A stretch of 64,000 nt of DNA, from contig NZ_CACSKD010000001.1 of NCBI RefSeq assembly GCF_902706285.1, positions 186,001-250,000 on the forward strand. Reading direction: 5' to 3'. The notes under the pieces are model-generated. The model made no database searches and was not told the origin of the DNA. It saw nothing but the letters and a program-made list of their open reading frames with translations. Positions 43,789 through 53,528 of the stretch are shown one piece after another; position 1 is the stretch's first letter; each line of letters begins with the position of its first letter. The position numbers and the translations under genes are program-made. Source of the stretch: Rhizobium sp. 18055. Its GTDB lineage: Bacteria > Pseudomonadota > Alphaproteobacteria > Rhizobiales > Rhizobiaceae.

Positions 43789-45426
43789 TCACGCATCTCT
43801 GATCGTTCTTGAAAGCGCCTGCATCTTCCGGAAAGCGTCGTAGCGTTTGGCGTGGGTCTCCATAACCGCACCTTCGGCGGGCGTATAGACACGATCGACG
43901 CTGGAGAGAGTGGCCATTGCGCGCTGCAGGTCGCCGAAGGCTTGGGACGCCACAGCGCCAAGCATGGCCGCGCCCAGCAGAACCGGCTCATCCGACTGTG
44001 TTGACACGACCGGCGTGCCGCTGGCATCGGCCAGCAACTGCCTGACGAAATCATGCTGCCCGGCGCCGCCACTGATTACGATCCGATCGGCTGTTGCACC
44101 CGCGGCCGCCTGTGTATCGATAATCTGCCTCAGCCCGTAGCCAATCCCGGCCAGCCCGGCGACGTAAAGCGCAATCAGGCTATCCAGATCGCGTTCCATG
44201 CCGAGGCCTGCGATCACCGCGCGGGCATGCGGATCGGCAAAGGGAGCGCGGTTTCCGAGATATTCGGGAACGACCTGCAGCCCTTTCGCAAGCTGGATGG
44301 CAGCCGACGGATTTTCGAACTTTGCGGACGCCAGATCGGCGAGCAAGACAGGCAGCGGTATCGATTTTTCTGCGGCCATAGAGGCCGCCTGCTGTGCCGC
44401 TGGATGATAGGCAAGCAGCTGATCGATCGCAGCACCCGCGGCACTCTGGCCACCTTCGTTCAACCACATGCCGGGCACCATGGCGGAGTAATAGGGGCCC
44501 CAGACGCCCGGCACGAACACCGGTTCTGCCGTGGACGTCATCGTGCAGGACGACGTCCCGAACACATAGGCGAGGTTGCGATCCGGCCTGCCATCGATAC
44601 CAACCGTTCCGATCCCGCCAGCATGAGCGTCGATCATGCCGGCGCCAACCGCGGTTCCGGGTTTCAGCCCCATGGCGGAGGCGGCGGCCTCTGTCAGCCC
44701 CTGGCCCAGCGGCGTGCCAGGCTCGACGATGCGTGTCCCGATCCGACCAAATCCTTCGTCAGCCAGCGTGCCGAGGCCGATCTCGTCGAAATAGCCGGCA
44801 TCCCAGCGCTGTTCGTGGGCAAGGTAAGTCCATTTGCAGGTCACCGTGCAAGTGGATCGCGCCAGATCCCCTGTCGCCCGCCATGTCAGGAAGTCCGCAA
44901 GATCGAAGAACTGCCATGCCGCATCGAAAATTGCGGTACGGTTTTCCTTCAGCCAAAGGAGCTTCGGCGTTTCCATTTCGGGTGAAATGCGTCCGCCGAC
45001 ATAGCGCAGCACATCATGACCCAGCGCATTGATGCGCTCGGCCTGTTCGAGCGCGCGATGATCCATCCAGACGATGATATCCCGGTTCGGATCATCCGAC
45101 GGGCCGACTGGCAAAGGCGCACCGCCCTCCCCCAGCACCACCAGCGAGCAGGTCGCGTCGAAGCCGATGCCGGCGACGGTAGCAGCATCGATACCGGCTG
45201 CAGCGACGGCCTGACGGACGCAGGTGCAGACGGCCTGCCAAATCTCGGCGCTGGATTGCTCGACGATCGCCCCTGGTTCACGATAGAGCGCGATGTCCTG
45301 CTTGGCGGTCGCGAGCATCCGTCCGGTCAGATCAAACACCCCGGCCCTGGCGCTACCTGTGCCGACATCGACGCCGACGACATGGCGGCCTTTGCCCGGA
45401 ACGGATGTGTCAGGTGTGTGGGTCAT
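43789..45426 (-). CDS. FGGY-family pentulose kinase, likely D-ribulokinase
   Basis: A 545-aa FGGY carbohydrate kinase. The ATP-binding phosphate-1 region is VVGVDVGTGSARAGVFD, followed by GIGFDATCSLVVL and IIVWMDHRALEQAERIN, typical of the ribulokinase/ribitol-kinase branch. ISGGAGQHDFVRQLLAD is the adenosine-motif region. It lies last in the ribitol operon, 51 bp after ribitol 2-dehydrogenase, so it would phosphorylate D-ribulose to D-ribulose 5-phosphate for the pentose phosphate pathway. Length is normal. Confidence 0.88.
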   Translation of the reverse strand: MTHTPDTSVPGKGRHVVGVDVGTGSARAGVFDLTGRMLATAKQDIALYREPGAIVEQSSAEIWQAVCTCVRQAVAAAGIDAATVAGIGFDATCSLVVLGEGGAPLPVGPSDDPNRDIIVWMDHRALEQAERINALGHDVLRYVGGRISPEMETPKLLWLKENRTAIFDAAWQFFDLADFLTWRATGDLARSTCTVTCKWTYLAHEQRWDAGYFDEIGLGTLADEGFGRIGTRIVEPGTPLGQGLTEAAASAMGLKPGTAVGAGMIDAHAGGIGTVGIDGRPDRNLAYVFGTSSCTMTSTAEPVFVPGVWGPYYSAMVPGMWLNEGGQSAAGAAIDQLLAYHPAAQQAASMAAEKSIPLPVLLADLASAKFENPSAAIQLAKGLQVVPEYLGNRAPFADPHARAVIAGLGMERDLDSLIALYVAGLAGIGYGLRQIIDTQAAAGATADRIVISGGAGQHDFVRQLLADASGTPVVSTQSDEPVLLGAAMLGAVASQAFGDLQRAMATLSSVDRVYTPAEGAVMETHAKRYDAFRKMQALSRTIRDA

Positions 45427-45477
45427 GAACTTCGGCTCTTTATCGTTTGCAGAACTCTGGGAGGCGCAACGTCGGCC

Positions 45478-46206
45478 TCAGAGATCGACGCTGTTTGGCA
45501 GGATGACGAGATCGCGAATGGTGACGTTGCGCGGCCGCGATAGCATGAACAGCACGCACTCGGCCACTTCCGTTGGCTGCATCAGGCTGCCATTGGCCAG
45601 CGCTTCCTCCATCTTGGCTTTCGGCCAGTCATCCAGCAGTGCCGTGACGACAGGCCCGGGCAGAACGGCTCCAACGCGAACGCCATGCTGCGCCACCTGC
45701 CGGCGCGTCGAATGGACGAAGGCCTGAACCGCAAACTTGGATGCCGTGTAGATCGGCTCCCAGATGACGGGAACGACACCGGCGATTGAGCTGGTGAAAA
45801 GGATGTCGCCGGATTTCTGGGCAATCATGTGCGGCAGCACCGCATGCACCGAGCGAAAGGCCGCATTGATATTGAGGTTCAACATCCGATCCCAGGCATC
45901 AGGATCGCCCTCTGCCACCGGGCCACCAATATAGGCGCCGGCATTGGCGTGGAAGATGTCGAGGCGGCCGGCAAGCTCCAGTATCCGCGGCAGCATGCCC
46001 GAGACCTCGGCCGGCTTCAGCAGATCGACCACCAGCGGCAACGCGCGTTCGCCAAGTTCGGCGCAGAGCGTATCCAGACGCTCCCTGGCGCGATCGACCA
46101 GCACCACCGTCGCGCCTTCGCGGATCAGCGTGCGGGCGCATTCGAGCCCGATGCCGGATGCGGCGCCGGTGATGGCAGCCACCTTGCCCTTCATCAGTTC
46201 ACTCAT
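45478..46206 (-). CDS. rbtD: Ribitol 2-dehydrogenase
   Basis: A 242-aa short-chain dehydrogenase. The cofactor motif is [15 protein letters not shown]; the catalytic Ser is in [12 protein letters not shown] and the Tyr-Lys pair in [15 protein letters not shown]. The segments [20 protein letters not shown] and [18 protein letters not shown] match enterobacterial ribitol 2-dehydrogenase very closely from memory. It oxidises ribitol to D-ribulose with NAD+. The ATG at 46206 follows AAGGAG. It sits between the ABC permease and the kinase genes. Confidence 0.92.
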   Translation of the reverse strand: MSELMKGKVAAITGAASGIGLECARTLIREGATVVLVDRARERLDTLCAELGERALPLVVDLLKPAEVSGMLPRILELAGRLDIFHANAGAYIGGPVAEGDPDAWDRMLNLNINAAFRSVHAVLPHMIAQKSGDILFTSSIAGVVPVIWEPIYTASKFAVQAFVHSTRRQVAQHGVRVGAVLPGPVVTALLDDWPKAKMEEALANGSLMQPTEVAECVLFMLSRPRNVTIRDLVILPNSVDL

Positions 46207-46230
46207 GAGACATACTCCTTCAATCAATGT

Positions 46231-47511
46231 TCAGGCGCGTCCGTGGCTGACGCGGGACCGGCGGGCGAGCGAGTCGACGATGACGGCGATGGCAAGCACC
46301 GCACCCGTGATCATGTAGCGCAGCGACGAACTCAGGTTGAGCAGCGTCAGCCCGTTGGAAATCGCCTGGATGACGATGATCCCGAGCAGGGCCGAATAGG
46401 CGCTGCCGCGGCCGCCGAAAAGGCTGGTGCCACCGATAACCGCCGCTGCAATCGCGTTCAGATTGACGTCGCCGGTACCGGCCTGCTGGCTCGACGACGC
46501 CAGCCGTGAGGCAGACAGGATGCCGCCAAGCGTGGCGAGCGTCGAGCAGAGCATGAAGGCGCTCAGATAGATGCGGCGGACATTGATGCCGGAGCGGCGC
46601 GCCGCCTCGCGGTTGCCACCGACGGCAAACATCGAACGGCCCCAGCGGGTGCGGGTCAGCGCATAGTTCAAGGCAACGACAAGGACCACGAGAAGACCGA
46701 ACATCCACGGCACGCCGCGACCGAGGTTCAGGTAGTAGACGGCAAATTCCAATGCCACGGTGAGGATGCCCGCCTTCAGTGCCAGTGCGCCAAAGGGTTG
46801 CGATGAGAGATTGGCGGCGCGGCGGCGCTCACGGGTGCGCATCCCGATCACAACCATCACCGCACCGGGCACCAGCGCCAGCACGTGGGATAGCCAAGCC
46901 GGCATGACGAGGATCTGGCCAAACCGGACGAGTGGCGAGGCATACGGCAAGTTGATGCTGCCCGTCGGCCCGAGGATGTAGAGCTGCAGCCCCAAAAGCG
47001 CCAGCAGACCCGCGAGCGTCGCCACGAAACTCGGCATTCCGAGCCGGCTATAGAGTGCCGCGTAGAGCGCGCCGACAGCCGCACCGACGACCAGCGCAAC
47101 GACAATCGCACCACCGACCGGCCAGCCGGCATTGACCCAGAGGACGCCGATGATCGCCGAAGACAGGCCGCTCATCGAGCCGACGGAAAGATCGATCTCG
47201 CCGAGCAGCAAGACGCAGACGATGCCGAGCGAGATGATGCCGACCGTTGCACAATCGAACAGCAGGTTGACGAGGTTGTTGGGAAGCAGGAAGACCGGGT
47301 TGAGGATACTGAACACCGTCGAGATGACGATCAGGCCGACGGCAACCGGCAGCATGCCGAGATCGCCCGATCTTATCCGGTCGATAAAGGCCTTCACCAG
47401 GTCGGGGATGCTTTCATTGTGCTTGACGCGCTCGTCGCTGCGATCGAGCATGGCGCCAGTGTGGCCCGGCACGCTATCTGATTTTTTTTGGCTGAAGTCT
47501 TGCTGGCTCAT
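46231..47511 (-). CDS. Sugar/polyol ABC transporter permease (RbsC/XylH type)
   Basis: A 426-aa inner-membrane permease of the ribose/xylose class with about ten to twelve helices. The signature region LGEIDLSVGSMSGLSSAIIG and the C-terminal VIGGTSLFGGRGSAYSALLG are diagnostic for this subfamily. The length and the extended N-terminus fit the XylH branch. Its start overlaps the ATPase stop by 4 bp (47508-47511), indicating coupling. It would import ribitol given the downstream enzymes. Confidence 0.9.
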   Translation of the reverse strand: MSQQDFSQKKSDSVPGHTGAMLDRSDERVKHNESIPDLVKAFIDRIRSGDLGMLPVAVGLIVISTVFSILNPVFLLPNNLVNLLFDCATVGIISLGIVCVLLLGEIDLSVGSMSGLSSAIIGVLWVNAGWPVGGAIVVALVVGAAVGALYAALYSRLGMPSFVATLAGLLALLGLQLYILGPTGSINLPYASPLVRFGQILVMPAWLSHVLALVPGAVMVVIGMRTRERRRAANLSSQPFGALALKAGILTVALEFAVYYLNLGRGVPWMFGLLVVLVVALNYALTRTRWGRSMFAVGGNREAARRSGINVRRIYLSAFMLCSTLATLGGILSASRLASSSQQAGTGDVNLNAIAAAVIGGTSLFGGRGSAYSALLGIIVIQAISNGLTLLNLSSSLRYMITGAVLAIAVIVDSLARRSRVSHGRA

Positions 47512-48329
47512 GCGGGCCTCCCGCTGGTCTCGTTGGACTGAACGGACTTGCGCTCCATGCGGCGCGAGACCGAATTTTCCGTGGCGCCGGTGATAGAGGC
47601 GACCAGTTCCTGATTGGACGCATCCGGCGTGAAGACGCCATTGTTGCGCCCGAGCCGGAGGACGACGATACGATCGGCGACCGCACGCACGTCTTCCATG
47701 TTGTGGCTGATGATGATGACGCCAAGGCCGCGATCACGCACACGCTCGATCAGGTTCAATACCTCGGCGGTTTGTGCGACCCCAAGTGCTGCCGTCGGTT
47801 CATCGAGCATGATGATCTTCGGATCGAGCAGCAGCGAGCGGGCAATGGCGACTGTCTGCCGCTGACCGCCCGATAGCGAGGCGATTGGCTGACGCACAGA
47901 GGGGATACGGGCGGCAAGCTCGCGCAGCAGCGTCCAGGCACGCACCTCCATGGCAACCTCATCAAGGCTCCACGGCGACATCTCGTGCCCGAGGAAAAGA
48001 TTGGCGACGACATCGAGGTTTTCGCAGAGCGCCAGATCCTGGAACACGGTGGCAATGCCGAGCTCGAGGGCTGCTCCGGGACTATCGAGCGTCACCTGCT
48101 TGCCCATGAACTCGATGGTGCCTGACGATTGCTGATGCACGCCGGCGAGAACCTTGATCAGGGTCGATTTGCCGGCACCGTTATCGCCGACCAGGGCCAC
48201 GACCTCACCCGCCTTCACCTCGAGATCGATGTCGGTCAGAGCGGAAACCGCACCGAAATTCTTGGAAATATTGCTCAGCCGAAGAATGGTCTCACCCTTC
48301 TCCGTTTTCGAACTCATGTCGCGCATCAT
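47508..48329 (-). CDS. Sugar/polyol ABC transporter ATP-binding protein
   Basis: A 273-aa ABC ATPase with a single nucleotide-binding domain. Walker A is LVGDNGAGKSTLIKVLAG, the signature is ASLSGGQRQTVAIARSLLLD and Walker B is KIIMLDEPTAALG. One domain rather than the two of RbsA fits the XylG-like single-domain form, which acts as a homodimer. Adjacent ATGs at 48329 and 48326 are possible starts. It overlaps the permease gene and follows the binding-protein gene by 68 bp. Confidence 0.9.
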   Translation of the reverse strand: MMRDMSSKTEKGETILRLSNISKNFGAVSALTDIDLEVKAGEVVALVGDNGAGKSTLIKVLAGVHQQSSGTIEFMGKQVTLDSPGAALELGIATVFQDLALCENLDVVANLFLGHEMSPWSLDEVAMEVRAWTLLRELAARIPSVRQPIASLSGGQRQTVAIARSLLLDPKIIMLDEPTAALGVAQTAEVLNLIERVRDRGLGVIIISHNMEDVRAVADRIVVLRLGRNNGVFTPDASNQELVASITGATENSVSRRMERKSVQSNETSGRPA

Positions 48330-48357
48330 GGCTCCAGGCCTTTCTGAGGATCAAGTT

Positions 48358-48384
48358 CGCCCGACCGCGCGAAGCGGCCGGGCG
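48358..48384. terminator. Intercistronic hairpin after the binding-protein gene
   Basis: An 11-bp stem with one mismatch (48358-48368 with 48374-48384) and loop GCGAA lies in the gap between the binding-protein and ATPase genes. Such hairpins raise the ratio of binding protein to membrane components by partial termination or mRNA protection. Confidence 0.55.
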
Positions 48385-48397
48385 ACACAGGGAGGAC

Positions 48398-49441
48398 TTA
48401 CTGGATGCCCAGCTTCTTGCAGCCGTCGGCATACTCGCCGGTGCAGACCTCGGCCGCCGTCTGGATCTTCTTGTCGAAGATCTCGGCCTTGATGTTTTGC
48501 GCGGTCACGACCGCCGGCACGAACAGCTCGGATGGGGTATCGTAGAGCTTGCTCTTGGCCTCGAGTGTCTCGCCCTTGATCAGCTGGAACGCCACCTTGG
48601 CGGCAGCGGCCGCGACGATCTCCGAAGGCTTGGAGATCGTGTTGTACTGATCGCCGGAGATGATCAGCTGCAGCGCGGCAATCGTTGCATCGTTGCCGGT
48701 GATCGGAGGCACAGGCTTTACACCCGCCGCCTTGAAGGCAGCGATCGCACCGCCGCCGGTTCCGTCATTGGCGGCAACAACGCCCTTGATGTCGGCGCCG
48801 AAGCGGGTGATCTGGCCGGCAGCCCATTCCTGAGCCTTCGGCGGCGCCCATTCCGGCGTGTCGTATTCGGCAAGCGTCTTATAGCCGGAATCCTTCAAAC
48901 CACGATGGATGCCGTCACGAATAAGCCCGGCAGCCGCGTCGGTCGGCGAACCGTTGATTTGCAGCAGACCGGAGCCATCTGCAACGCCTGCGGTTTTCAG
49001 CGTATCGACCAGCGACTTGGCAATCGCGTAGCCGATACCTTCGTTGTCGAACGAGACGTAGAAATCGGCAGGCTTTGCCGGGATCGGGCGGTCGTAGGCG
49101 ATGACCTTTACATCCTGCGACTGGGCAATCGCGACCAGCCCGGCAGCAGCCGATGAATCGACAGGATCGAGCACGATGACCTTGGCGCCCTGTGCGATCA
49201 CCGAGTTGAACTGCTGCTGCTGAAGCGAAGCGTCGGCATTTGCGTTCTGGTAGATCACGGTGCATCCGGCACACAGCTTTGCCATCTCCGCCTTGAAGCC
49301 GGGGAAGTCGTGCTGCTCGTAGCGGGTCGATGCCTGGTCAGGCATCAGGAACGCGACGGTTGCGGTATCGGCCGCTGCTGCGGCACCGGCAAAGCCGGTA
49401 AAGACCGCAGCGGTCGCCATAATGAATTTACGATATGCCAT
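48398..49441 (-). CDS. Periplasmic sugar/polyol-binding protein (RbsB/XylF-like)
   Basis: A 347-aa exported binding protein. The signal peptide is IMATAAVFTGFAGAAAAADT with cleavage after about residue 23. The type 1 periplasmic-binding fold is clear from TVAFLMPDQASTRYEQHDFP, AKVIVLDPVDSSAAAGLVAI and KGVVAANDGTGGGAIAAFK. It ends in CTGEYADGCKKLGIQ. It is the first gene of the ribitol operon, with a GAGGAGAG ribosome binding site before the ATG at 49441. Ribitol as ligand is inferred from rbtD and the kinase. Confidence 0.9.
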   Translation of the reverse strand: MAYRKFIMATAAVFTGFAGAAAAADTATVAFLMPDQASTRYEQHDFPGFKAEMAKLCAGCTVIYQNANADASLQQQQFNSVIAQGAKVIVLDPVDSSAAAGLVAIAQSQDVKVIAYDRPIPAKPADFYVSFDNEGIGYAIAKSLVDTLKTAGVADGSGLLQINGSPTDAAAGLIRDGIHRGLKDSGYKTLAEYDTPEWAPPKAQEWAAGQITRFGADIKGVVAANDGTGGGAIAAFKAAGVKPVPPITGNDATIAALQLIISGDQYNTISKPSEIVAAAAAKVAFQLIKGETLEAKSKLYDTPSELFVPAVVTAQNIKAEIFDKKIQTAAEVCTGEYADGCKKLGIQ

Positions 49442-49565
49442 GCTCTCCTCCATGAGAAACGGAATTCTTGTCACAGGATGACGTCCGGTCGGCCTCCAAA
49501 GATACGATCGACAGTGGGTCTCGACCGCACTCCATCTCCCCGGCCAGCCCTCCACAGCTAACCTA

Positions 49566-49601
49566 CTCCATCGATTGAGCGAGTCTGCTCAATCGATGGA
49601 G
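49566..49601. promoter_or_regulatory. 15-bp-arm palindromic operator in the ribitol divergent promoter
   Basis: CTCCATCGATTGAGC at 49566-49580 and its exact reverse complement at 49587-49601 flank a 6-bp spacer. It lies between the binding-protein gene and the divergent LacI gene. The inner part, TTGAGC-N6-GCTCAA, looks like a LacI-family operator. The length of the arms suggests a pair of overlapping sites or a tetramer site. Confidence 0.75.
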
Positions 49602-49660
49602 CAACAATTGCCACTTTCGCATATTGCTGTCAAGCTGCACACGAACGGAGACTGAAATTT

Positions 49661-50671
49661 GTGAATCGCCCAAAGCAGCCGAAACGGACCACCATCTACG
49701 ATCTGGCGGAACTGGCCGGCACGTCTGCCAGTGCAGTGAGCGCTGTTTTGAACGGAAACTGGAAGAAGCGTCGCATCGGCAGCCAGTTGGCCGAAAGGAT
49801 CACCAAGCTCGCCGAAGAGCAGGGTTATGCCGTCAACATGCAGGCCAGCCTGCTCAGGCGCGAAAAATCCAAGATCATCGGCATGATCGTACCCAAGTAC
49901 GACAACCGCTATTTCGGCTCGATCGTCGAGACGTTCGAAACGATGGCGCGGGAACGAGGGCTGTTCCCGATCATCACTTGTACGCGCCGCGATCCAAACC
50001 TCGAGATCGAGGCGGCACGCGAAATGCTTTCCTATCAGGTCGAATGGGTCGTCTCGACAGGTGCTACCGACCCGGATCGGGTCACCGATCTGTGCGCAGC
50101 ATCCGGCGTGCGCAGCCTCAATCTCGACCTTCCCGGGTCAAAGGCGCCATCGGTAATATCGGACAATTTTTCCGGCGCGCGCGAACTGACCCGCCGGGTG
50201 CTCGTCAACTACGAGCGCAAACTCGGCCACAGGTCGCCGCTGCTGTTCATCGGCGGTCGCGGCAACGACCACAACACGTCGGAGCGCGTCAGAGGTTTTC
50301 TCGCCGCCCATGCCGAAATGGGAATTGCCATCGACGAACATCATATCCTGACCTGCGGATACGCGCCCGAAAAAGCCGAGGAAGCGCTCGCCGCCGTGGC
50401 GCGGGCAGAGGGCAGCGTTCCGATGGGAATGTTCGTCAACTCGACGATTTCACTGGAAGGGGTGATGCGGTGGATGACCTGCTCCGGGCACACCGGCGCC
50501 AAGGCGCCGACGCTTGGCTGCTTCGACTGGGACCCCTTTGTGGCACTGCTCTGCGAGGATATCGAGATGGTCCGCCAAGACGTCCCTGCAATGCTTGCGC
50601 GGGTGTTCGACATCATCGATCACGGCGCCCATGCAGGATCGCTGATCGAAATTCCGCCCGTTTTTATTTGA
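49661..50671 (+). CDS. LacI family transcriptional regulator of the ribitol operon
   Basis: A 336-aa LacI-type regulator with a GTG start. The HTH and hinge are TTIYDLAELAGTSASAVSAV and LAERITKLAEEQGYAVNMQA, and the periplasmic-binding-like effector domain starts near residue 65 (KIIGMIVPKYDNRYFGSIVE). It is divergent from the ribitol operon across about 220 bp that carry a strong palindrome, so it probably represses that operon with ribitol or D-ribulose as inducer (inference). Confidence 0.88.
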   Translation: MNRPKQPKRTTIYDLAELAGTSASAVSAVLNGNWKKRRIGSQLAERITKLAEEQGYAVNMQASLLRREKSKIIGMIVPKYDNRYFGSIVETFETMARERGLFPIITCTRRDPNLEIEAAREMLSYQVEWVVSTGATDPDRVTDLCAASGVRSLNLDLPGSKAPSVISDNFSGARELTRRVLVNYERKLGHRSPLLFIGGRGNDHNTSERVRGFLAAHAEMGIAIDEHHILTCGYAPEKAEEALAAVARAEGSVPMGMFVNSTISLEGVMRWMTCSGHTGAKAPTLGCFDWDPFVALLCEDIEMVRQDVPAMLARVFDIIDHGAHAGSLIEIPPVFI

Positions 50672-50712
50672 CCGGCCCCGCCTTTGCCTTTCGCCGGAAC
50701 GCCTAAGCTCAG

Positions 50713-50813
50713 CCATGGCGCAGGCAAGGGAACGCCCGCAAAGACATGCGGGCTCCCTCGATTTCAAACCGAGGGGACAGCCGCCGATGTGGCGGCGAGC
50801 CCCTCATTGTTTT
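50713..50813 (+). ncRNA. Candidate structured RNA or leader-like terminator
   Basis: Three successive stems can form on the plus strand: GCCCGC/GCGGGC (50734-50753), CCCTCG/CGAGGG (50755-50775) and GCCGCC/GGCGGC (50780-50796). The right arm of the second stem can instead pair with CCCCTC at 50800-50805 around the third stem, giving a long terminator followed by ATTGTTTT. This mutually exclusive pairing is what a conditional terminator or small RNA 3' end looks like, but no gene follows on this strand. It lies 42 bp after the LacI gene, so it may simply be its terminator. Confidence 0.45.
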
Positions 50814-50991
50814 CGCCCGCAAGATCGGCAACGGGAGGCCCGGCGCGCGCGTCAAGCGATAGCCGGATCTTACGGTCACGTGTCCGCGATCTCACCCGAC
50901 TTGCGCCCGGCGTTCACATGACCCTACGCCAAGCCCTGGCAACACATTTCAATGAAGACCATGCTGGCGGCCGGCCGTGCAACGGCTGCTT

Positions 50992-52938
50992 TCAGAACTC
51001 CTCCCATTCGTTGCGTGCGGCAGCGGCAGCGGCGTTTCCACCGCGGAAGCTCGATGCGACCCGCTGGGTCAGCGCTCTGGCCTGGGAAGCGACTGGCTGC
51101 GAGGTCCCGGTTGTAAGATTGACGGGTGCTCGCCCTGTCGACGCACTCCTGCCGTCCAGCGTGAACTGGCCAAGCAGGACGTTTAGCGCGCTTGCTTCCT
51201 TCGCGAGACTGTGGCTTGCGGCATTGGTCTCTTCGACCATCGCCGCATTCTGCTGGGTGCCCTGGTCCATGCTGTTGACGGCCGTGTTGATCTCCTGGAT
51301 GCCGGTTGACTGTTCGCGTGCCGCCTTGACGATGGCGCGGACGTGGGCGGTGATCTCGGTCACCTCGGCTTCGATCTGAACAAGCGCCGCACCGGTTTCA
51401 CCGACAAGATTGACACCGGTACCAACCTGCGTTTCCGAGGTTGTGATGAGTGTCTTGATCTCCTTCGCTGCCTTGGCAGAACGCTGAGCAAGCTCGCGAA
51501 CTTCCTGCGCCACGACGGCAAAGCCCTTCCCAGCCTCGCCGGCACGCGCCGCTTCGACACCGGCATTCAAGGCAAGGAGGTTGGTCTGGAAGGCAATGTC
51601 GTCGATCACACCGATGATGTTGCTGATCTCGCCCGATGACCGGGCGATCTCGTTCATGGCCGCAACGGCATTGCGCACGATGCCACCCGATTTCTCGGCG
51701 CCCGCTCGGGTCTGCTCCACGAGAACGCTCGCTTCTTCAGCCCGCTTCGTCGAGTCTCTGACCGTCGTGGTGATCTGCTCCAGCGCTGCGGCGGTCTCTT
51801 CGAGAGATGCCGCCTGCTGTTCCGTCCTGCGGGCAAGGTCGTCGGCTGCCGAGCGAATTTCGGCGGCACCGGAGTTGATTACGCCGGCATTCTTGCCGAC
51901 CTCCTGGAGGGCGGCCTGGAGCTTGTCGAGCGACACGTTGTAGCTCTCGCGCAGGGCGTCCAGATGTTCGACGAACGGTTTGCGGATGCGGTGCGAGACA
52001 TCGCCATCCGAAAGACGCTGCAAACCGAGCGCCAGCGCCTCGACAGCTTCCTTGGTATCGGCAGCGTCCTTTTCCTTGGCGGCTTCGCGGGCGCGACGCT
52101 CGCCTTCCGACAGGGAGCGTCCTTCATCGGCTTCGCGCTCGAGGCGCGTGCGCTCAATGGCATTGTCCCTGAAGACGGCGACGGCAGATGCCATCAGGCC
52201 CACTTCGTCCTTGCGGTCGAGGCCGGGCGTTTCGCTCGCCGTATCGCCCGTGGCGAGAGACCGCATGCGCGCCTGCAGGCGATCGATCGGGCCGGTAATG
52301 CCACGCGACGACACGTAAAGCCCAAGCAGCACGATTGCGATGAGCGCAAGGCCCATCGACACCAGACCTGTTAGGATTGTGTCGTCCGTCTTTGTCTGGA
52401 GGTCGGCGGTCCCGTCCGCCATCATCTTGATAAGCTGATCGTTGCCACCGGCAAAAAGCGGCAGGATCGCCGTCAACTGGTTGCCGGCCTTGCGCATCAA
52501 CACGACAGCTTCATCGTGCTTTCCCTCTTTCACCAACGCGATCACCTGCTGGCCGGACGCATCGAACGCGCTGATCGCGGTCAGCATCGCCGCAGCCGGC
52601 TCGGCTCTGGATTCCACAAGCCGACCGGTGGTCACGATACGCTCTTTCATCAGCGCCAGATTGTCGGTGTAGATCTTGATGGAGGCGGCAAACTCAGGCG
52701 ATGCGGGATCGTTGATCAGGATCAGACCAAGCTGAAATCCGAGCTGCAGGAGACCGCCTGTGGCCCGGGCATTCAGCATCGCTGCCATGCTCTCGTGGGA
52801 CAGGAAGCTGGAATAGCGGCTGTCGGCGCTCTTGAACTGAACGCTGACATAGGCGAGGCCCGCGATTGCGATGACGCCCATCAAGGCAATTACCGCGATA
52901 ATTTTTGTGCGAATTCTGGCGTTTCGAAGAAAGCTCAT
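50992..52938 (-). CDS. Methyl-accepting chemotaxis protein with CheR-binding pentapeptide
   Basis: A 648-aa chemoreceptor. A helix at about 10-30 is followed by a helical periplasmic ligand domain (about 35-180, four-helix-bundle type), a second helix at about 185-210 and HAMP. The cytoplasmic domain has the conserved tip [20 protein letters not shown]. It ends in NEWEEF, a W-x-x-F type pentapeptide that tethers CheR/CheB. The other receptor in this window lacks this tail. The ATG at 52938 was chosen because the charged N-terminus and first helix follow. The ligand is unknown. Confidence 0.9.
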   Translation of the reverse strand: MSFLRNARIRTKIIAVIALMGVIAIAGLAYVSVQFKSADSRYSSFLSHESMAAMLNARATGGLLQLGFQLGLILINDPASPEFAASIKIYTDNLALMKERIVTTGRLVESRAEPAAAMLTAISAFDASGQQVIALVKEGKHDEAVVLMRKAGNQLTAILPLFAGGNDQLIKMMADGTADLQTKTDDTILTGLVSMGLALIAIVLLGLYVSSRGITGPIDRLQARMRSLATGDTASETPGLDRKDEVGLMASAVAVFRDNAIERTRLEREADEGRSLSEGERRAREAAKEKDAADTKEAVEALALGLQRLSDGDVSHRIRKPFVEHLDALRESYNVSLDKLQAALQEVGKNAGVINSGAAEIRSAADDLARRTEQQAASLEETAAALEQITTTVRDSTKRAEEASVLVEQTRAGAEKSGGIVRNAVAAMNEIARSSGEISNIIGVIDDIAFQTNLLALNAGVEAARAGEAGKGFAVVAQEVRELAQRSAKAAKEIKTLITTSETQVGTGVNLVGETGAALVQIEAEVTEITAHVRAIVKAAREQSTGIQEINTAVNSMDQGTQQNAAMVEETNAASHSLAKEASALNVLLGQFTLDGRSASTGRAPVNLTTGTSQPVASQARALTQRVASSFRGGNAAAAAARNEWEEF

Positions 52939-53528
52939 TGGAAGCCTGCTGGGTTCGAACATCCGGCGACATCGTCAAAACAAGGTGGATCCACAGCTAC
53001 GTTCGGTCCAGCGAATGACACGTCCAGATGCACTGTTTTGGAATGATCATGGCAGTGGACTCCACCCTCATGGCGAATAACTCCTCCCGAACTGCCGACA
53101 TCAACTTGTCATACCATTAGCTTACAGAACCATTAAAATTCTACATATCCCGGTTGTAATTTTCCAGACAGACAACGAGATGTCGCCAGGGTCGCCCGAT
53201 AAGGGACAAGCACCGCTCCGGCCGACGCGGATATTAAAGGCACCGCCGGTTCACTTGAGAAAGACAATGATCGCTCTGCGGGTTGACGCGACGCACCTGT
53301 CATCTCGGTATGATCCATTCGGATGAAATCGGGAATATCGGCAGTCAGCCAAGACCTTGCAGCCATGCACTGTCCGGCTTCGAGAGCCCGTCTGGCGCGC
53401 TGCAAATGGGTCGAAGATTGGTGTTTGGAGCCGAACATCCGAGATCCGACTGCGTGTTTTACCAGAGATCGGCGACTGTCTGCACGACAGTTCTTGCCCG
53501 GATCGCGCCCTGAGTCCATATAGACGCT
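52939..53528. other. Intergenic DNA between chemoreceptor and J-domain genes
   Basis: About 590 bp between divergent genes. It is AT-rich near 53090-53160. A reverse-strand frame at 53133-53537 has no recognisable product and unconvincing composition. Probably the two promoters and untranslated leaders. Confidence 0.5.

Noticed and set aside
50755..50775. TTCAAACC-containing stem resembling a tRNA T-arm
   Set aside because: No acceptor or anticodon stem can be formed around it and there is no tRNA-like length or 3' end.
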